Source: Bacillota bacterium (GTDB taxonomy: Bacteria > Bacillota > UBA4882 > UBA8346). Taken from it: 64,000 nucleotides of DNA. The stretch spans positions 65,091 through 129,090 of the forward strand of contig JAEYRX010000020.1 in the NCBI GenBank assembly GCA_023435225.1, written 5' to 3'. The position numbers were made by a program, and so were the translations under genes. Positions 1-8,139 of this stretch are shown here, piece after piece; the stretch's first letter is position 1, and every line of letters begins with the position of its first letter. The notes under the pieces are model-generated. The model ran no database searches, had not been told where the DNA came from, and saw nothing but the letters and a program-made list of their open reading frames with translations.

Positions 1-787
1 CGCAAAAAAACCGACCGAACCATAAGGACAATATTACCGCCATACCCGTTAAAATCAAAGCCGTATCGAATATAAACACCCGCCGCGGTACTAAGCTAAA
101 TACTGCTCCAATAGGATCCAGCGAGTTCCCCAGATAAAAACCCAAAATAATAATGCTTAAAAATAACAAAGGCCGTCGTAAATTTCTTAATTTAAAGAGG
201 TAAAACACCAACCCTACCAAAAAAAATAGATACCAGATCTGCAGACTGATCGGATTAGAGAACCACCAATTACTGATACCAGCCAAAATTTTTTCAATAT
301 TTAACGGCGCTTTAGCTGTTTTGGTAGTAGTCTCGATGGTATCGCCCGTATTTTTTATTTTATTCGTATCATTTTGTGTTATATTTACCGGTTTTGGGAC
401 CTCTGATTGAGTAATCCTTTTTTTAATTTCCAAAGCCGATTTATTACCTTTAGCCGCCTCTTCATTACCATTCTTGGTTACTCCGGTCGGTTCATCTTTA
501 TCGACCTTAGTTTCAGAATTATTAATATCGGATGTTTGAGATTCCGGGGGTATATCACCTTCTCCTTCTTCGGTCGCAACTTGGGTTACTACTTGATCTG
601 ATTCTAATACCGCAACTTTCGTTCTATCAGTAAAATTTCTCTTTTCATATTGTTGCGTGCCCGTATGTAAATTAGGTTGAATTGTCTCAACCTGATAAAA
701 TCTTTGCTGTTTATCAATTGCATATGAATTAAATGAAATAATTAATAAACAAGCTCCTATAGAAAGAGCTCTCAGAATCTTATTCAT
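1..787 (-). CDS. Membrane protein, probably 4Fe-4S polyferredoxin type, 3' part beyond the window
   Basis: The frame is open from an ATG at 787 to the window edge, so the C-terminal part is missing. A good ribosome binding site (GAGGTGA) precedes the ATG. The product has a signal-like N-terminus (about residues 1-22), a long polar linker rich in Lys, Glu, Thr and Asn (about 25-165), then three hydrophobic segments. The last visible residues, LSLWFGRFFC, look like the start of the Cys-rich motif of NapH/NosR-type 4Fe-4S membrane proteins, where GRFFCGWVCP-like strings are common. The iron-sulfur assignment is inference, because the cysteine motifs would lie outside the window. A long charged periplasm-facing linker is unusual for that family. 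It reads away from the sporulation block. Confidence 0.5.
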   Translation of the reverse strand, partial: MNKILRALSIGACLLIISFNSYAIDKQQRFYQVETIQPNLHTGTQQYEKRNFTDRTKVAVLESDQVVTQVATEEGEGDIPPESQTSDINNSETKVDKDEPTGVTKNGNEEAAKGNKSALEIKKRITQSEVPKPVNITQNDTNKIKNTGDTIETTTKTAKAPLNIEKILAGISNWWFSNPISLQIWYLFFLVGLVFYLFKLRNLRRPLLFLSIIILGFYLGNSLDPIGAVFSLVPRRVFIFDTALILTGMAVILSLWFGRFFC

Positions 788-961
788 GCCCGATTCACCT
801 CAAGTTTATTTTTCATTACAATAATTTCGGCGATTACCTAACTTTTCCTACTTAATTTTTTTAAATGAGGGATCATAATTAAGAGAATTTTGACATTCAG
901 CTACAATATATTGTATATAGAAGTAAATTAAGGTAACTATGAAATTTCCTTAAATCCGAAA

Positions 962-984
962 TTTAAAAACCCCATTATGGGGTT
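962..984 (-). terminator. Rho-independent terminator of the 52-codon gene
   Basis: On the minus strand the stop codon is followed directly by AACCCC, a 5-base loop, GGGGTT and a T-rich run. The stem is 968-973 with 979-984. It lies exactly where the small gene at 984-1142 ends. Confidence 0.8.
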
Positions 985-1142
985 CAAGAGACATCTTCTA
1001 GATCAATTGTTTTGGATTGTTTCCTTTTTTTTGAAATTGTCGGAATATATTTCACCTTCACTTGTTTTTGATGAAAAAATTCTTCTCCTAAAACATTTAA
1101 AAGAAGCTCATCTATATAAATCTGAGAATCCTGCTTCCTCAT
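984..1142 (-). CDS. Small basic/charged protein, 52 residues, unknown function
   Basis: This short gene is supported by its setting rather than by homology. On the minus strand, TAGGAGGCG lies seven bases ahead of an ATG at 1142, the frame runs 52 codons to TGA, and a hairpin-plus-T-run terminator follows immediately. The product begins MRKQDSQIYIDELLLNVLG and has an acidic first half and a Lys-rich second half (SKKRKQSK near residues 39-46). It has no membrane segment, no cysteine and no motif I recognise. It lies between the truncated membrane gene and spoIID, which is transcribed away from it, so it is probably monocistronic. A sporulation role is possible from position only. Confidence 0.6.
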   Translation of the reverse strand: MRKQDSQIYIDELLLNVLGEEFFHQKQVKVKYIPTISKKRKQSKTIDLEDVS

Positions 1143-1327
1143 TTTTATCGCCTCCTATATTTCATTATTTTCATCGGCGTAATATAAACAAAATTTAATG
1201 ATTTTAAGATTTCTTTTTTGTTAAATTTTAGGTAATTTTTTGAATAATTGCATATTCCTACAATAGACATCTTTTAAACTCTCCCTGCATAAGGTGAAAT
1301 AACTAAATTTATAGGGGGTTTATATAA

Positions 1328-2275
1328 TTGCGCCCTAATCAAAGTTTACTATTATTACTACTTATATTAGTGTTGATGTTGGCCCCGATTGCCCTGTTAC
1401 GAAAGATGGGTCACTATCTTCCTAAACCGTCATCACAAATAGCAATTACTCTACTTAGCCGTAACGAGAAAAGAATTTATCATACTAATCTAGAAAATTA
1501 CTTGATCGGTGTTGTTGCTGCTGAAATGCCGGCCAAATTCTCTTTGGAAGCGTTAAAAGCACAAGCTGTTGCATCGAGAACATTAACTTTTAGACGCCTA
1601 AAACGTTTTGGTGGAAGAGGTTGCCAACATTTCAACCGGGTTGACCTTTGTGATGACCCCAGTGAAAACCAAGCTTGGATATCAGTTGACGTTATGAAAA
1701 AAAAATGGGGGCAAGACTTTGTAACTTATTATTATAAAATCTACCGGTCAGTTAAAGATACTTCCGGAATTATTTTAACTTACGATGGCCGGCCGATTGA
1801 CGCTGTTTTTCATTCGACCTGTGGAGTAGGAACTGCCGATGCCGTTGAAGTATGGCAACATAGTATCCCTTACTTAAAAAGTGTCAAATGTGGTTTTGAC
1901 TATCAATCACCACGTTATTCCAATCAGGTTGTCTTTTCCTGGAATGATTTAAGAAAAGAATTTAGTCTTAGCAACAAATCGTTCCCGGAGATTCGCATTA
2001 GAAAACGCTCGCCACAAGGAAGAGTTTTAACAGTCGTAGTCGGTAGTACATTTTTAGCCGGCGATGATTTTCGAAAATTATTAAACCTCACTTCAACCTG
2101 CTTCACTATCCATCCTCAAAAAAACGGAGTTGTTTTTAAGTCGGTTGGTTATGGACATGGAGTAGGGATGTGTCAATACGGGGCTGACGGCATGGCCAAA
2201 CAAGGTTACAATTATCGCCAAATCTTGCTCCATTATTATCAAGGAGTTAACTTCAGCCGTATTAAAACAAAGTGA
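1328..2275 (+). CDS. spoIID: Stage II sporulation protein D, SpoIID (peptidoglycan lytic transglycosylase)
   Basis: SpoIID cleaves glycan strands at the septal membrane during engulfment of the forespore, working with SpoIIM and SpoIIP in the mother cell. The 315-residue product has one N-terminal membrane anchor (about 7-24) followed by the SpoIID domain. It carries the motif VVAAEMPAKF with the expected catalytic Glu at 66, the central segment STCGVGTADAVEVW, and the C-terminal GYGHGVGMCQYGADGMA block (about 274-290). The start is TTG behind AGGGGG. Its length is slightly below the roughly 340 residues of the Bacillus protein. It leads the conserved order spoIID - spoIIQ-like - spoIIID - mbl, and a sigma-E promoter is expected but not firmly identifiable. 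Confidence 0.95.
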   Translation: MRPNQSLLLLLLILVLMLAPIALLRKMGHYLPKPSSQIAITLLSRNEKRIYHTNLENYLIGVVAAEMPAKFSLEALKAQAVASRTLTFRRLKRFGGRGCQHFNRVDLCDDPSENQAWISVDVMKKKWGQDFVTYYYKIYRSVKDTSGIILTYDGRPIDAVFHSTCGVGTADAVEVWQHSIPYLKSVKCGFDYQSPRYSNQVVFSWNDLRKEFSLSNKSFPEIRIRKRSPQGRVLTVVVGSTFLAGDDFRKLLNLTSTCFTIHPQKNGVVFKSVGYGHGVGMCQYGADGMAKQGYNYRQILLHYYQGVNFSRIKTK

Positions 2276-2328
2276 ATGGATTTTCCTATTAATTATGAAT
2301 TACCTCTTGGAGAAAAAAAGGGATAAAC

Positions 2329-2369
2329 TTACCTTTAAAGGTAAAGACTATCATTGAGGTGATAGTCTT
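2329..2369 (+). promoter_or_regulatory. Palindrome plus hairpin that encloses the ribosome binding site of the spoIIQ-like gene
   Basis: A 16-base perfect palindrome (TTACCTTTAAAGGTAA, 2329-2344) is followed directly by a 10-bp perfect stem (2344-2353 with 2360-2369). The loop holds TTGAGG, the first part of the Shine-Dalgarno sequence, and the 3' arm runs into the TTG start at 2368. Such a structure could limit translation of the downstream gene. Confidence 0.55.
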
Positions 2370-3090
2370 GAGCCGAAAACCTGAAAAACAAAGAACTCTT
2401 AACAAATTTCTGGAGAAAAAAATCCCCCTTTTACGAAAACAATTTATCCAATTATGGAGAAACGCCCAACCTTTTTTGGCATTACGGTATTTACCCATAT
2501 ACTTGCTGGCTTTTTTGCTTGGTTTTTATTTATGGGGTCCAATGCATGGTATAAAAACCATTCAAAACTGGCAGAATTGGAAAACTCATTCAAAAGACAA
2601 GCCCCCAACCACCGAAACTCTAAAATTGGAAATAAACCGATTAAAAAAAGAATTAAAAACTGTCCGCTCCGAACCAAAAACACCAGAGTTCAACCCTTCT
2701 AATTTTAGCCGTCCGGCTTTGGGAGAAATAATTAAAGGTTTCGAATGGATGGAAACAAATAATGCCTGGCGGATGCATACCGGAATAGATATCGCCGTGG
2801 AACCCGGAACCAATATTATAGCGGCCGCTGCTGGTGTAGTAACTGAGATCAAAGAAGTTTCCCCGGAAAACTATTCAGTGACTATCAGTCATGGTGATGG
2901 TTGGCGAACAATATATTCAAGTCTGACCAAAGTGATCGTAACTGTTGGACAACCAATTATCAAAGGAGTAATCATTGGAATAAGCGGGAATGCAGGATGT
3001 GATTCGAAGACACCAAGTTTCCATTTTGGGATTTATCATAACCTCCGCCCGGTTGATCCCCAAAAAATAATTCCGGGACTGAAAAATTAA
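2368..3090 (+). CDS. M23/LytM-domain membrane protein, SpoIIQ-like
   Basis: SpoIIQ is the forespore membrane protein whose LytM domain contacts SpoIIIAH across the intermembrane space. This product has an N-terminal cytoplasmic stretch, one membrane segment (about 41-57), a short coiled-coil region (about 84-100) and an M23 domain (about 120-235). The HxxxD zinc motif is present as MHTGID (His137, Asp141), but the later HxH motif reads S-F-H, so one ligand position is Ser217. The preferred start is TTG at 2368 with GAGGTGAT six bases upstream; a GTG at 2359 lies inside that site. Placement between spoIID and spoIIID strongly supports SpoIIQ identity, although a generic M23 peptidase cannot be excluded. 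Confidence 0.8.
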   Translation: MSRKPEKQRTLNKFLEKKIPLLRKQFIQLWRNAQPFLALRYLPIYLLAFLLGFYLWGPMHGIKTIQNWQNWKTHSKDKPPTTETLKLEINRLKKELKTVRSEPKTPEFNPSNFSRPALGEIIKGFEWMETNNAWRMHTGIDIAVEPGTNIIAAAAGVVTEIKEVSPENYSVTISHGDGWRTIYSSLTKVIVTVGQPIIKGVIIGISGNAGCDSKTPSFHFGIYHNLRPVDPQKIIPGLKN

Positions 3091-3215
3091 TTGAGAATTG
3101 ACAATTTTTAAAAATTTTCTTTAGTTTATTCTTGAATGTTATAAAATAATAAGCTTCATAATCCCCCTGCCCAAGCCATATACATGTAATAAAAAAACAT
3201 GGAAGGGTGGGGGGC

Positions 3216-3506
3216 TTGAAGGATTATATCCAAAAAAGAGTACTAGACCTCAGCCATTATATTGCCGACCGTAAAGCTACTGTCAGGCAAGCAGCCAGAT
3301 TTTTTGGCGTAAGTAAAAGCACGGTTCATAAAGATGTAACCGAAAGGCTACCGGATATTAATCGTAATCTGGCACGGGAAGTAAAACAGATTCTGGAGGT
3401 TAATAAATCGGAGCGTCATATTCGGGGTGGTGAAGCAACTAAGAGGAAATATCAAACTCATGGTGAATTCCCTCCAAAAAAAGGAGGATATTCTAAAAAA
3501 ACGTAG
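3216..3506 (+). CDS. spoIIID: Sporulation transcriptional regulator SpoIIID
   Basis: SpoIIID is the small DNA-binding protein that switches the mother-cell programme between sigma-E and sigma-K. The 96-residue product contains the typical sequence FFGVSKSTVHKDVTERLPDI, a helix-turn-helix, and the conserved C-terminal RHIRGGEATKRKY. From the TTG at 3216 it begins MKDYIQKRVLDLSHYI, which lines up with the Bacillus protein start; the upstream GTG at 3207 has no room for a ribosome binding site. The gene is preceded by a ~110-base AT-rich gap and followed closely by mbl, the usual Firmicutes order. The tail after residue 75 is Lys/Gly-rich and variable in the family. Confidence 0.95.
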   Translation: MKDYIQKRVLDLSHYIADRKATVRQAARFFGVSKSTVHKDVTERLPDINRNLAREVKQILEVNKSERHIRGGEATKRKYQTHGEFPPKKGGYSKKT

Positions 3507-3550
3507 AAATAATCTGTGAAAACGGAAGCAGCGAGTTAGGGGGCGAATTT

Positions 3551-4585
3551 TTGAACTGGAGGAACTTGATTACTGATATTGGTGTGGATTTAGGGACCGC
3601 TAGTGTGTTGGTATATGTCAAAAATCATGGGATTGTTATCCGTGAGCCCTCGGTAGTCGCCTTGCAAAAAGATAGCAATAAGATATTGGCGGTTGGTGAA
3701 GAAGCCCGTCAAATGATTGGACGGACTCCTGGAAATATCGTAGCTATTCGCCCTTTAAGAGATGGTGTAATTGCTGATTACGATATCACGGAAACTATGC
3801 TTAAATACTTTATCGAAAAAGTATCGCCAAAACCACGCTTATTCCGCCCGCAAGTTGTTGTCTGCGTCCCTTCGGGAGTTACCAGCGTTGAAAAAAGAGC
3901 GGTGCTGGAAGCGGCAATGCAAGCCGGAGCAAAGAGAACTTACTTAATCGAAGAACCAATGGCGGCCGCTATTGGCGCCGGCTTAAGTATTACTGAAGCC
4001 AGCGGTAATATGGTAGTTGATATTGGCGGCGGAACTACCGACATTGCTATTATCTCTTTAGGAGGTATTGTGGTAAGCGAGTCATTGCGCGTTGGCGGTG
4101 ATAAGTTTGATGAAGCGATTATTCGTTATATTAAAAAAATGTACAATATGATGGTCGGAGAAAGAACCGCTGAAGATGTCAAAATTCAAATCGGTTCAGC
4201 TTATCCGGAAGGTGAAGGTAAGGCTATGGAAATCCGGGGGCGTGATTTGGTCACCGGTTTACCGCGAACTATTAAGTTTACATCCACAGACTCATTCCAA
4301 GCTTTATCCGAACCTATTACCTCTATTATTGACGGCATCAAGTCGGTACTGGAAAGAACCCCACCCGAACTGGCTTCGGATATTGTGGACAAGGGCATTG
4401 TTATGACCGGTGGAGGCTCACTTTTACATGGATTTACTCGTTTACTGGCTGAAGAAACAGGGATTCCAATCCATTTAGCTGAAGATCCTCTATCTTGTGT
4501 AGCCCTTGGCACCGGAAAGATCTTAGAAAACGAAAGTTTTGATTCTATCAGAAACAATCTAATCGTCGGTAGTCGTTCAATGTAA
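3551..4585 (+). CDS. mbl: Rod-shape determining protein Mbl (MreB family actin homologue)
   Basis: MreB/Mbl proteins polymerise under the membrane and guide lateral cell-wall synthesis. The 344-residue product has the actin-fold nucleotide motifs: phosphate-1 VDLGTASVLVYV (about 12-23), phosphate-2 DIGGGTTDIAI (157-167) and the adenosine motif VMTGGGSLLHGF near 285-296. The length matches the family. The start is TTG with AGGGGGCGA upstream. Position immediately after spoIIID is the reason to choose Mbl over MreB, as this pair is conserved in Firmicutes. No mreC/mreD follows, which also favours Mbl. The next gene starts 460 bases later, behind its own promoter. Confidence 0.93.
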   Translation: MNWRNLITDIGVDLGTASVLVYVKNHGIVIREPSVVALQKDSNKILAVGEEARQMIGRTPGNIVAIRPLRDGVIADYDITETMLKYFIEKVSPKPRLFRPQVVVCVPSGVTSVEKRAVLEAAMQAGAKRTYLIEEPMAAAIGAGLSITEASGNMVVDIGGGTTDIAIISLGGIVVSESLRVGGDKFDEAIIRYIKKMYNMMVGERTAEDVKIQIGSAYPEGEGKAMEIRGRDLVTGLPRTIKFTSTDSFQALSEPITSIIDGIKSVLERTPPELASDIVDKGIVMTGGGSLLHGFTRLLAEETGIPIHLAEDPLSCVALGTGKILENESFDSIRNNLIVGSRSM

Positions 4586-4696
4586 TTATTACTCTAATTC
4601 GAGTAAATGCGACTGTGAAATCTATCACTGTTTTTTCATTTATATATAAATCAAATTCTGGTTTAGTACTATAGCGAGAAACTCATTATTACCAGT

Positions 4697-4740
4697 TCTT
4701 CTGAACCGCTTCTAGGACGATTTCAGAAGATTCAGTAAAA
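4697..4740. repeat. 9-bp inverted repeat in the mbl-ktrB gap
   Basis: TCTTCTGAA (4697-4705) is matched by TTCAGAAGA (4732-4740), a perfect 9-bp stem with a 26-base loop. No T-run follows, so it is not a classical terminator. The rest of the 460-base gap is AT-rich and shows only the ktrB promoter. Confidence 0.45.
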
Positions 4741-4907
4741 ATTATCGCTGTAGTAACATATTAACCGGAATTTTTTGTTTTCTTTTTAAAATATTGAGCA
4801 TGACCCAGCATTATGTAATTATACTTAACAATTATTAGTTAAACAATATTATTGATAAATTTTGGTCATATTAGGTATTAGTATATTGATTTTTGCCAAA
4901 AACTTAA

Positions 4908-4936
4908 TTGACACGCTTTTTAGCCGGATTTATAAT
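4908..4936 (+). promoter_or_regulatory. Perfect-consensus sigma-A promoter for ktrBA
   Basis: TTGACA (4908-4913), a 17-base spacer, and TATAAT (4931-4936). All twelve consensus bases and the optimal spacing are present. The predicted transcript would have a leader of roughly 100 bases before the TTG start at 5046, including a short ATTCAT/ATGAAT hairpin near 4995-5010. Confidence 0.9.
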
Positions 4937-5045
4937 AACAATAATTGTTTTCAACAGGGTAGCTATATTTCAGATTTCAACATATTTTTCCTTCATTCAT
5001 AAAATGAATAATACGCCGCTTTTATACATTAGGAGCTGAAAAAAA

Positions 5046-6392
5046 TTGCGTTTTCCAATAGTTAAACTAGCTCCGGCGCAGATTTTGGTCTTAGGTTTTG
5101 CCGGAGTAATTTTCTTAGGCGCATTACTATTAACTTTCCCTTTTGCTTCGCAAAATGGTAATTCACTTAGGTTTTTAGATGCTCTCTTCACTGCAACCTC
5201 TGCCGTATGTGTTACCGGATTAGTAATTGTTGATACCGGCATCCATTTTACCCGTTTTGGGCAAACAGTTATTATTTTGCTGATTCAAATCGGTGGTTTG
5301 GGATTTATGACCATATCCACCTTAATCGGTATTTTTTTGGGTAAAAAAATTGGTCTCAAAGAAAGAATTCTGATCCAAGAATCTTTTAATCAAATTACCT
5401 TGGCCGGTTTGGTCCGATTGATAAAAAATGTAATTTTAGCAACTTTATTCTTTGAATTTTTGGGTGGAGTAATTCTTAGCTTTCGGTTTATGGCGGATTT
5501 CCCAATCCAAAGAGCATTAGCATATGGCTTTTTTCATTCAATCTCCGCCTTTTGTAATGCCGGATTTGACCTTTTTGGACAAGTTTATGGAGAATTCTCA
5601 AGTATTACTCATTTTACGAGCGATTGGCTAGTCGTATTAACTATTTCTATTTTAATCATCATAGGCGGACTGGGATTCCCCGTTATCGTTGAATTGCTTA
5701 AATACCCAAAAAACAACCGTTTATCGCTCCATTCGAAATTGGTCCTCAGAATGACCTTAGCCTTAATTATTATTGGAGCAATTTTAATTTTTGCCACCGA
5801 AATGACTAATATTAAAACTGTCGGTGGAGTAAACTTAACCGGAAAATTTTTAGGCGCTGTTTTCCAAGCAATAACTCCTCGTACCGCCGGTTTCAATACT
5901 TTGGATATTTCCCAAATGCGCAACGGTACCTGGTTTATACTAATTATTCTAATGTTCATCGGAGCTTCACCGAGTTCAACCGGAGGCGGTATTAAAACTA
6001 CCACTTTCGGAGTATTGGCTGCCACTATCGGAACTACTATTAAAGGTAGGGAAGATGTAGAGATTTTTGAACGCCGGATTCCCAAAGATATTATTTTTAA
6101 GGCCATAACTATTATGTCTATCGCTCTGGGCTGGGTATCATTTGTAACAATAATTCTTTCTTTGGTAGAACCTTATACATTCATCAAATTATTTTTTGAG
6201 GTAATGTCCGCCTTCGGAACCGTAGGACTTTCTAACGGTATTACTCCTAATCTAAACGATATATCACGAGTTCTTATTACCATTACCATGTTTATCGGCA
6301 GATTAGGACCGCTGACGGTAATGATCGCTTTATCAAAAAACGAAAAAATCAATTGCACCAAGTATATTGAGGAACGATTAATGATCGGATAG
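5046..6392 (+). CDS. ktrB: Potassium uptake channel subunit KtrB (TrkH/KtrB family)
   Basis: KtrB is the membrane ion-translocating subunit that works with the cytoplasmic gate KtrA. The 448-residue protein is mostly hydrophobic and contains four M1-P-M2 repeats. The four pore-loop signatures, each with its selectivity glycine, are visible: ATSAVCVTGLV, SISAFCNAGFDL, AITPRTAGFNTLD and VMSAFGTVGLSNGI. The length (about 450) fits KtrB better than the longer proteobacterial TrkH. The start is TTG with TAGGAG nine bases upstream. It is followed 21 bases later by the regulatory subunit gene. The consensus promoter suggests constitutive high transcription, with control probably exerted on KtrA by nucleotides and, in many Firmicutes, cyclic di-AMP. 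Confidence 0.93.
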   Translation: MRFPIVKLAPAQILVLGFAGVIFLGALLLTFPFASQNGNSLRFLDALFTATSAVCVTGLVIVDTGIHFTRFGQTVIILLIQIGGLGFMTISTLIGIFLGKKIGLKERILIQESFNQITLAGLVRLIKNVILATLFFEFLGGVILSFRFMADFPIQRALAYGFFHSISAFCNAGFDLFGQVYGEFSSITHFTSDWLVVLTISILIIIGGLGFPVIVELLKYPKNNRLSLHSKLVLRMTLALIIIGAILIFATEMTNIKTVGGVNLTGKFLGAVFQAITPRTAGFNTLDISQMRNGTWFILIILMFIGASPSSTGGGIKTTTFGVLAATIGTTIKGREDVEIFERRIPKDIIFKAITIMSIALGWVSFVTIILSLVEPYTFIKLFFEVMSAFGTVGLSNGITPNLNDISRVLITITMFIGRLGPLTVMIALSKNEKINCTKYIEERLMIG

Positions 6393-6413
6393 AATCGAAA
6401 GGAATGACTTGAT

Positions 6414-7073
6414 ATGTCTAAACAATATGCAGTTATCGGCTTAGGCCGCTTTGGAACCAGTGTAGCCAGAACCCTTTGGAAATTAGGACAGGAAGTATTA
6501 GCAATTGATATTAATGAAGAACGGCTCCGTTATGTCTCGGAGGAAGTGACCCATACCCTGTTGGCTGATACAACTGATATTCATGTTTTAAATAGTATCG
6601 GAATTAAAAATTTCGATGTAGTAATTGTTTCTATCGGTGAAAATGTCCAAGCCAACATTATGACCGTTCTATTACTAAAAGAAATTGGAGTTCAGTTTGT
6701 AGTTGCCAAAGCTCTTAATAAAATGCAGGGACGGGTATTGGAAAAAGTCGGCGCGGATCGGGTAGTATATCCCGAACGGGAAATGGGCAAACGAGTTGCT
6801 CATAATCTGGTTTCGGCTAATCTAGTTGATTATATTGAGTTACCGCAAGGTTTTCGAATTGTAGAAGTTGTTGCTACCAAGGAAATGTTCGGCAAGGATC
6901 TCCGGGCTCTTAATTTTCGTTCAAAATACAATGTAAATGTAATTCTACTTAAACGGGCCTCGGGAGAAGTTTTATTTACTCCCGGTCCGGAGGACACAAT
7001 TACGATGGGCGATTTGTTGGTGATGGCTGGTGAAAGAGAAGCCCTAAATAGGTTCGAACAATATGTCCAGTAA
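6414..7073 (+). CDS. ktrA: Potassium channel gating subunit KtrA (RCK domain)
   Basis: KtrA forms an octameric ring that binds ATP/ADP or NAD(H) and gates KtrB. The 219-residue product has a Rossmann RCK_N domain beginning AVIGLGRFGTSVA with the GxGxxG loop (Gly9, Gly11, Gly14), an acidic residue at the end of the second strand (AIDIN) for ribose binding, and a C-terminal TrkA_C domain (about 135-219), the domain that binds cyclic di-AMP in several Firmicutes. The ATG is preceded by GAAAGGAATGA. It is co-transcribed with ktrB and ends six bases from the convergent pspC gene with no obvious terminator between. Confidence 0.93.
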   Translation: MSKQYAVIGLGRFGTSVARTLWKLGQEVLAIDINEERLRYVSEEVTHTLLADTTDIHVLNSIGIKNFDVVIVSIGENVQANIMTVLLLKEIGVQFVVAKALNKMQGRVLEKVGADRVVYPEREMGKRVAHNLVSANLVDYIELPQGFRIVEVVATKEMFGKDLRALNFRSKYNVNVILLKRASGEVLFTPGPEDTITMGDLLVMAGEREALNRFEQYVQ

Positions 7074-7079
7074 TTTACT

Positions 7080-7271
7080 TTACATTTCAATGGTATTTTC
7101 GGGAATAATTATCCAAGCAATAAAATAAGCAAAGAACGACGTAAAACAAGTGAAAAATAAGGCTAATGCTGCAATCAGCCGGACAACCACCGGGTCTATA
7201 TCCAGGTATTCAGCTAAACCACCACAGACCCCGCCGATAACTTTTGATTTGGAACGATATAATCTTTTCAT
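7080..7271 (-). CDS. Small PspC-domain membrane protein
   Basis: The 63-residue protein is essentially one PspC domain. It starts MKRLYRSKSKVIGGVCGGLA, where the VIGGVCGGLAEYL signature is diagnostic, followed by a hydrophobic hairpin (about 30-57) ending IIIPE. In gamma-proteobacteria PspC senses membrane stress with PspB; in Firmicutes stand-alone short PspC proteins are common and their role is less clear. The ATG is preceded by AAAGGAG. It converges on ktrA and is divergent from the TtcA-like gene, so it appears monocistronic. Confidence 0.88.
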   Translation of the reverse strand: MKRLYRSKSKVIGGVCGGLAEYLDIDPVVVRLIAALALFFTCFTSFFAYFIAWIIIPENTIEM

Positions 7272-7356
7272 AATTTTGCTCCTTTATTGGTAGTAATTAT
7301 AGATTTAAGTCATCTTATCATATACAATAAAACTTTAAACCTTTACGAGGGTTTTA

Positions 7357-8139
7357 ATGGACCAAAATAGATTAAGTCTACCACGAACCTATACTAGAAA
7401 AATGCTCCGGGCCATTCGGGAATTTGATCTTATCCGTCCGGAAGACCGGGTTTTAATAGGGCTATCCGGTGGCAAAGACAGTTCATTTTTATTGTATGCT
7501 CTTTCAATCTTCCAGAAACATCAAATTATCCCTTTCACACTCGCCGCTCTCACCATTGACCTCGGTTTCCACGAACCAGTTGATATGGATTCGCTCCGGA
7601 GTTTTTGTGAATATCACAAAGTGCCTTTCAATTTAATGAAAACAGAGATCGCCAAATATGCTCTAAGTAATGATAATCCGGAAGGTCCATGCGCTACTTG
7701 CTCATTTCTACGCCGCGGAGCCATGAACCGTTTTGCCAAGGAAAACGGTTATAATGTAATAGCTTTAGCCCACCATCACGACGATGCAGTCGAAACTTTC
7801 TTAATGAGTATCCTTTATTCCGGACAAATTAAAACTTTTTTACCCCGTACCGAGCTGGGACGAACTGGTCTGACAGTTATCCGTCCTCTGGTCTATTTTC
7901 GGGAGTCAGAGATTAGGAAAGCAATTCCATTATTAAATTTTACACCTATGGCCAGTCCCTGTCCAATGGCTGGACGGACCAAAAGAGCGGAAACCAAGGA
8001 GTTAATCCGGAACCTCTGCCGGCAGGATAAAGCGGTTTTTCAACATTTAGCGGCAGCGATCCGGCAAGGACGGCCCATGGAGTTATGGCCTCCAAATCTA
8101 AGCCGGGAAGAAAAACGCCTCCGTAATTCCAACCTATGA
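7357..8139 (+). CDS. TtcA-like tRNA thiolation / ATP-pyrophosphatase family protein
   Basis: The family adenylates a base or substrate and transfers sulfur to it; TtcA makes 2-thiocytidine at tRNA position 32 using a [4Fe-4S] cluster. The 260-residue product has the PP-loop SGGKDS (37-42), a CATC pair (Cys112, Cys115) and a third cysteine in SPCPMAGRTKR (Cys202), the pattern of cluster ligands seen in TtcA/TtuA relatives. HHHDD near 139-143 is also typical. The ATG has GAGGG upstream. It overlaps the convergent lipoprotein gene by six bases. Many Firmicutes carry such TtcA homologues whose tRNA target is not established, so the exact substrate is open. Confidence 0.8.
   Translation: MDQNRLSLPRTYTRKMLRAIREFDLIRPEDRVLIGLSGGKDSSFLLYALSIFQKHQIIPFTLAALTIDLGFHEPVDMDSLRSFCEYHKVPFNLMKTEIAKYALSNDNPEGPCATCSFLRRGAMNRFAKENGYNVIALAHHHDDAVETFLMSILYSGQIKTFLPRTELGRTGLTVIRPLVYFRESEIRKAIPLLNFTPMASPCPMAGRTKRAETKELIRNLCRQDKAVFQHLAAAIRQGRPMELWPPNLSREEKRLRNSNL

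Noticed and set aside
977..1198. A 73-codon plus-strand reading frame
   Set aside because: Its ATG lies inside the terminator hairpin with no ribosome binding site, and the opposite strand carries a better-supported small gene.
4586..5045. Cyclic di-AMP riboswitch upstream of ktrBA
   Set aside because: I searched by eye for conserved ydaO-type blocks and found none; only a covariance search could settle it.
5609..6106. A 165-codon minus-strand reading frame
   Set aside because: It is the reverse of the KtrB pore region and shows only the reflection of hydrophobic codons.
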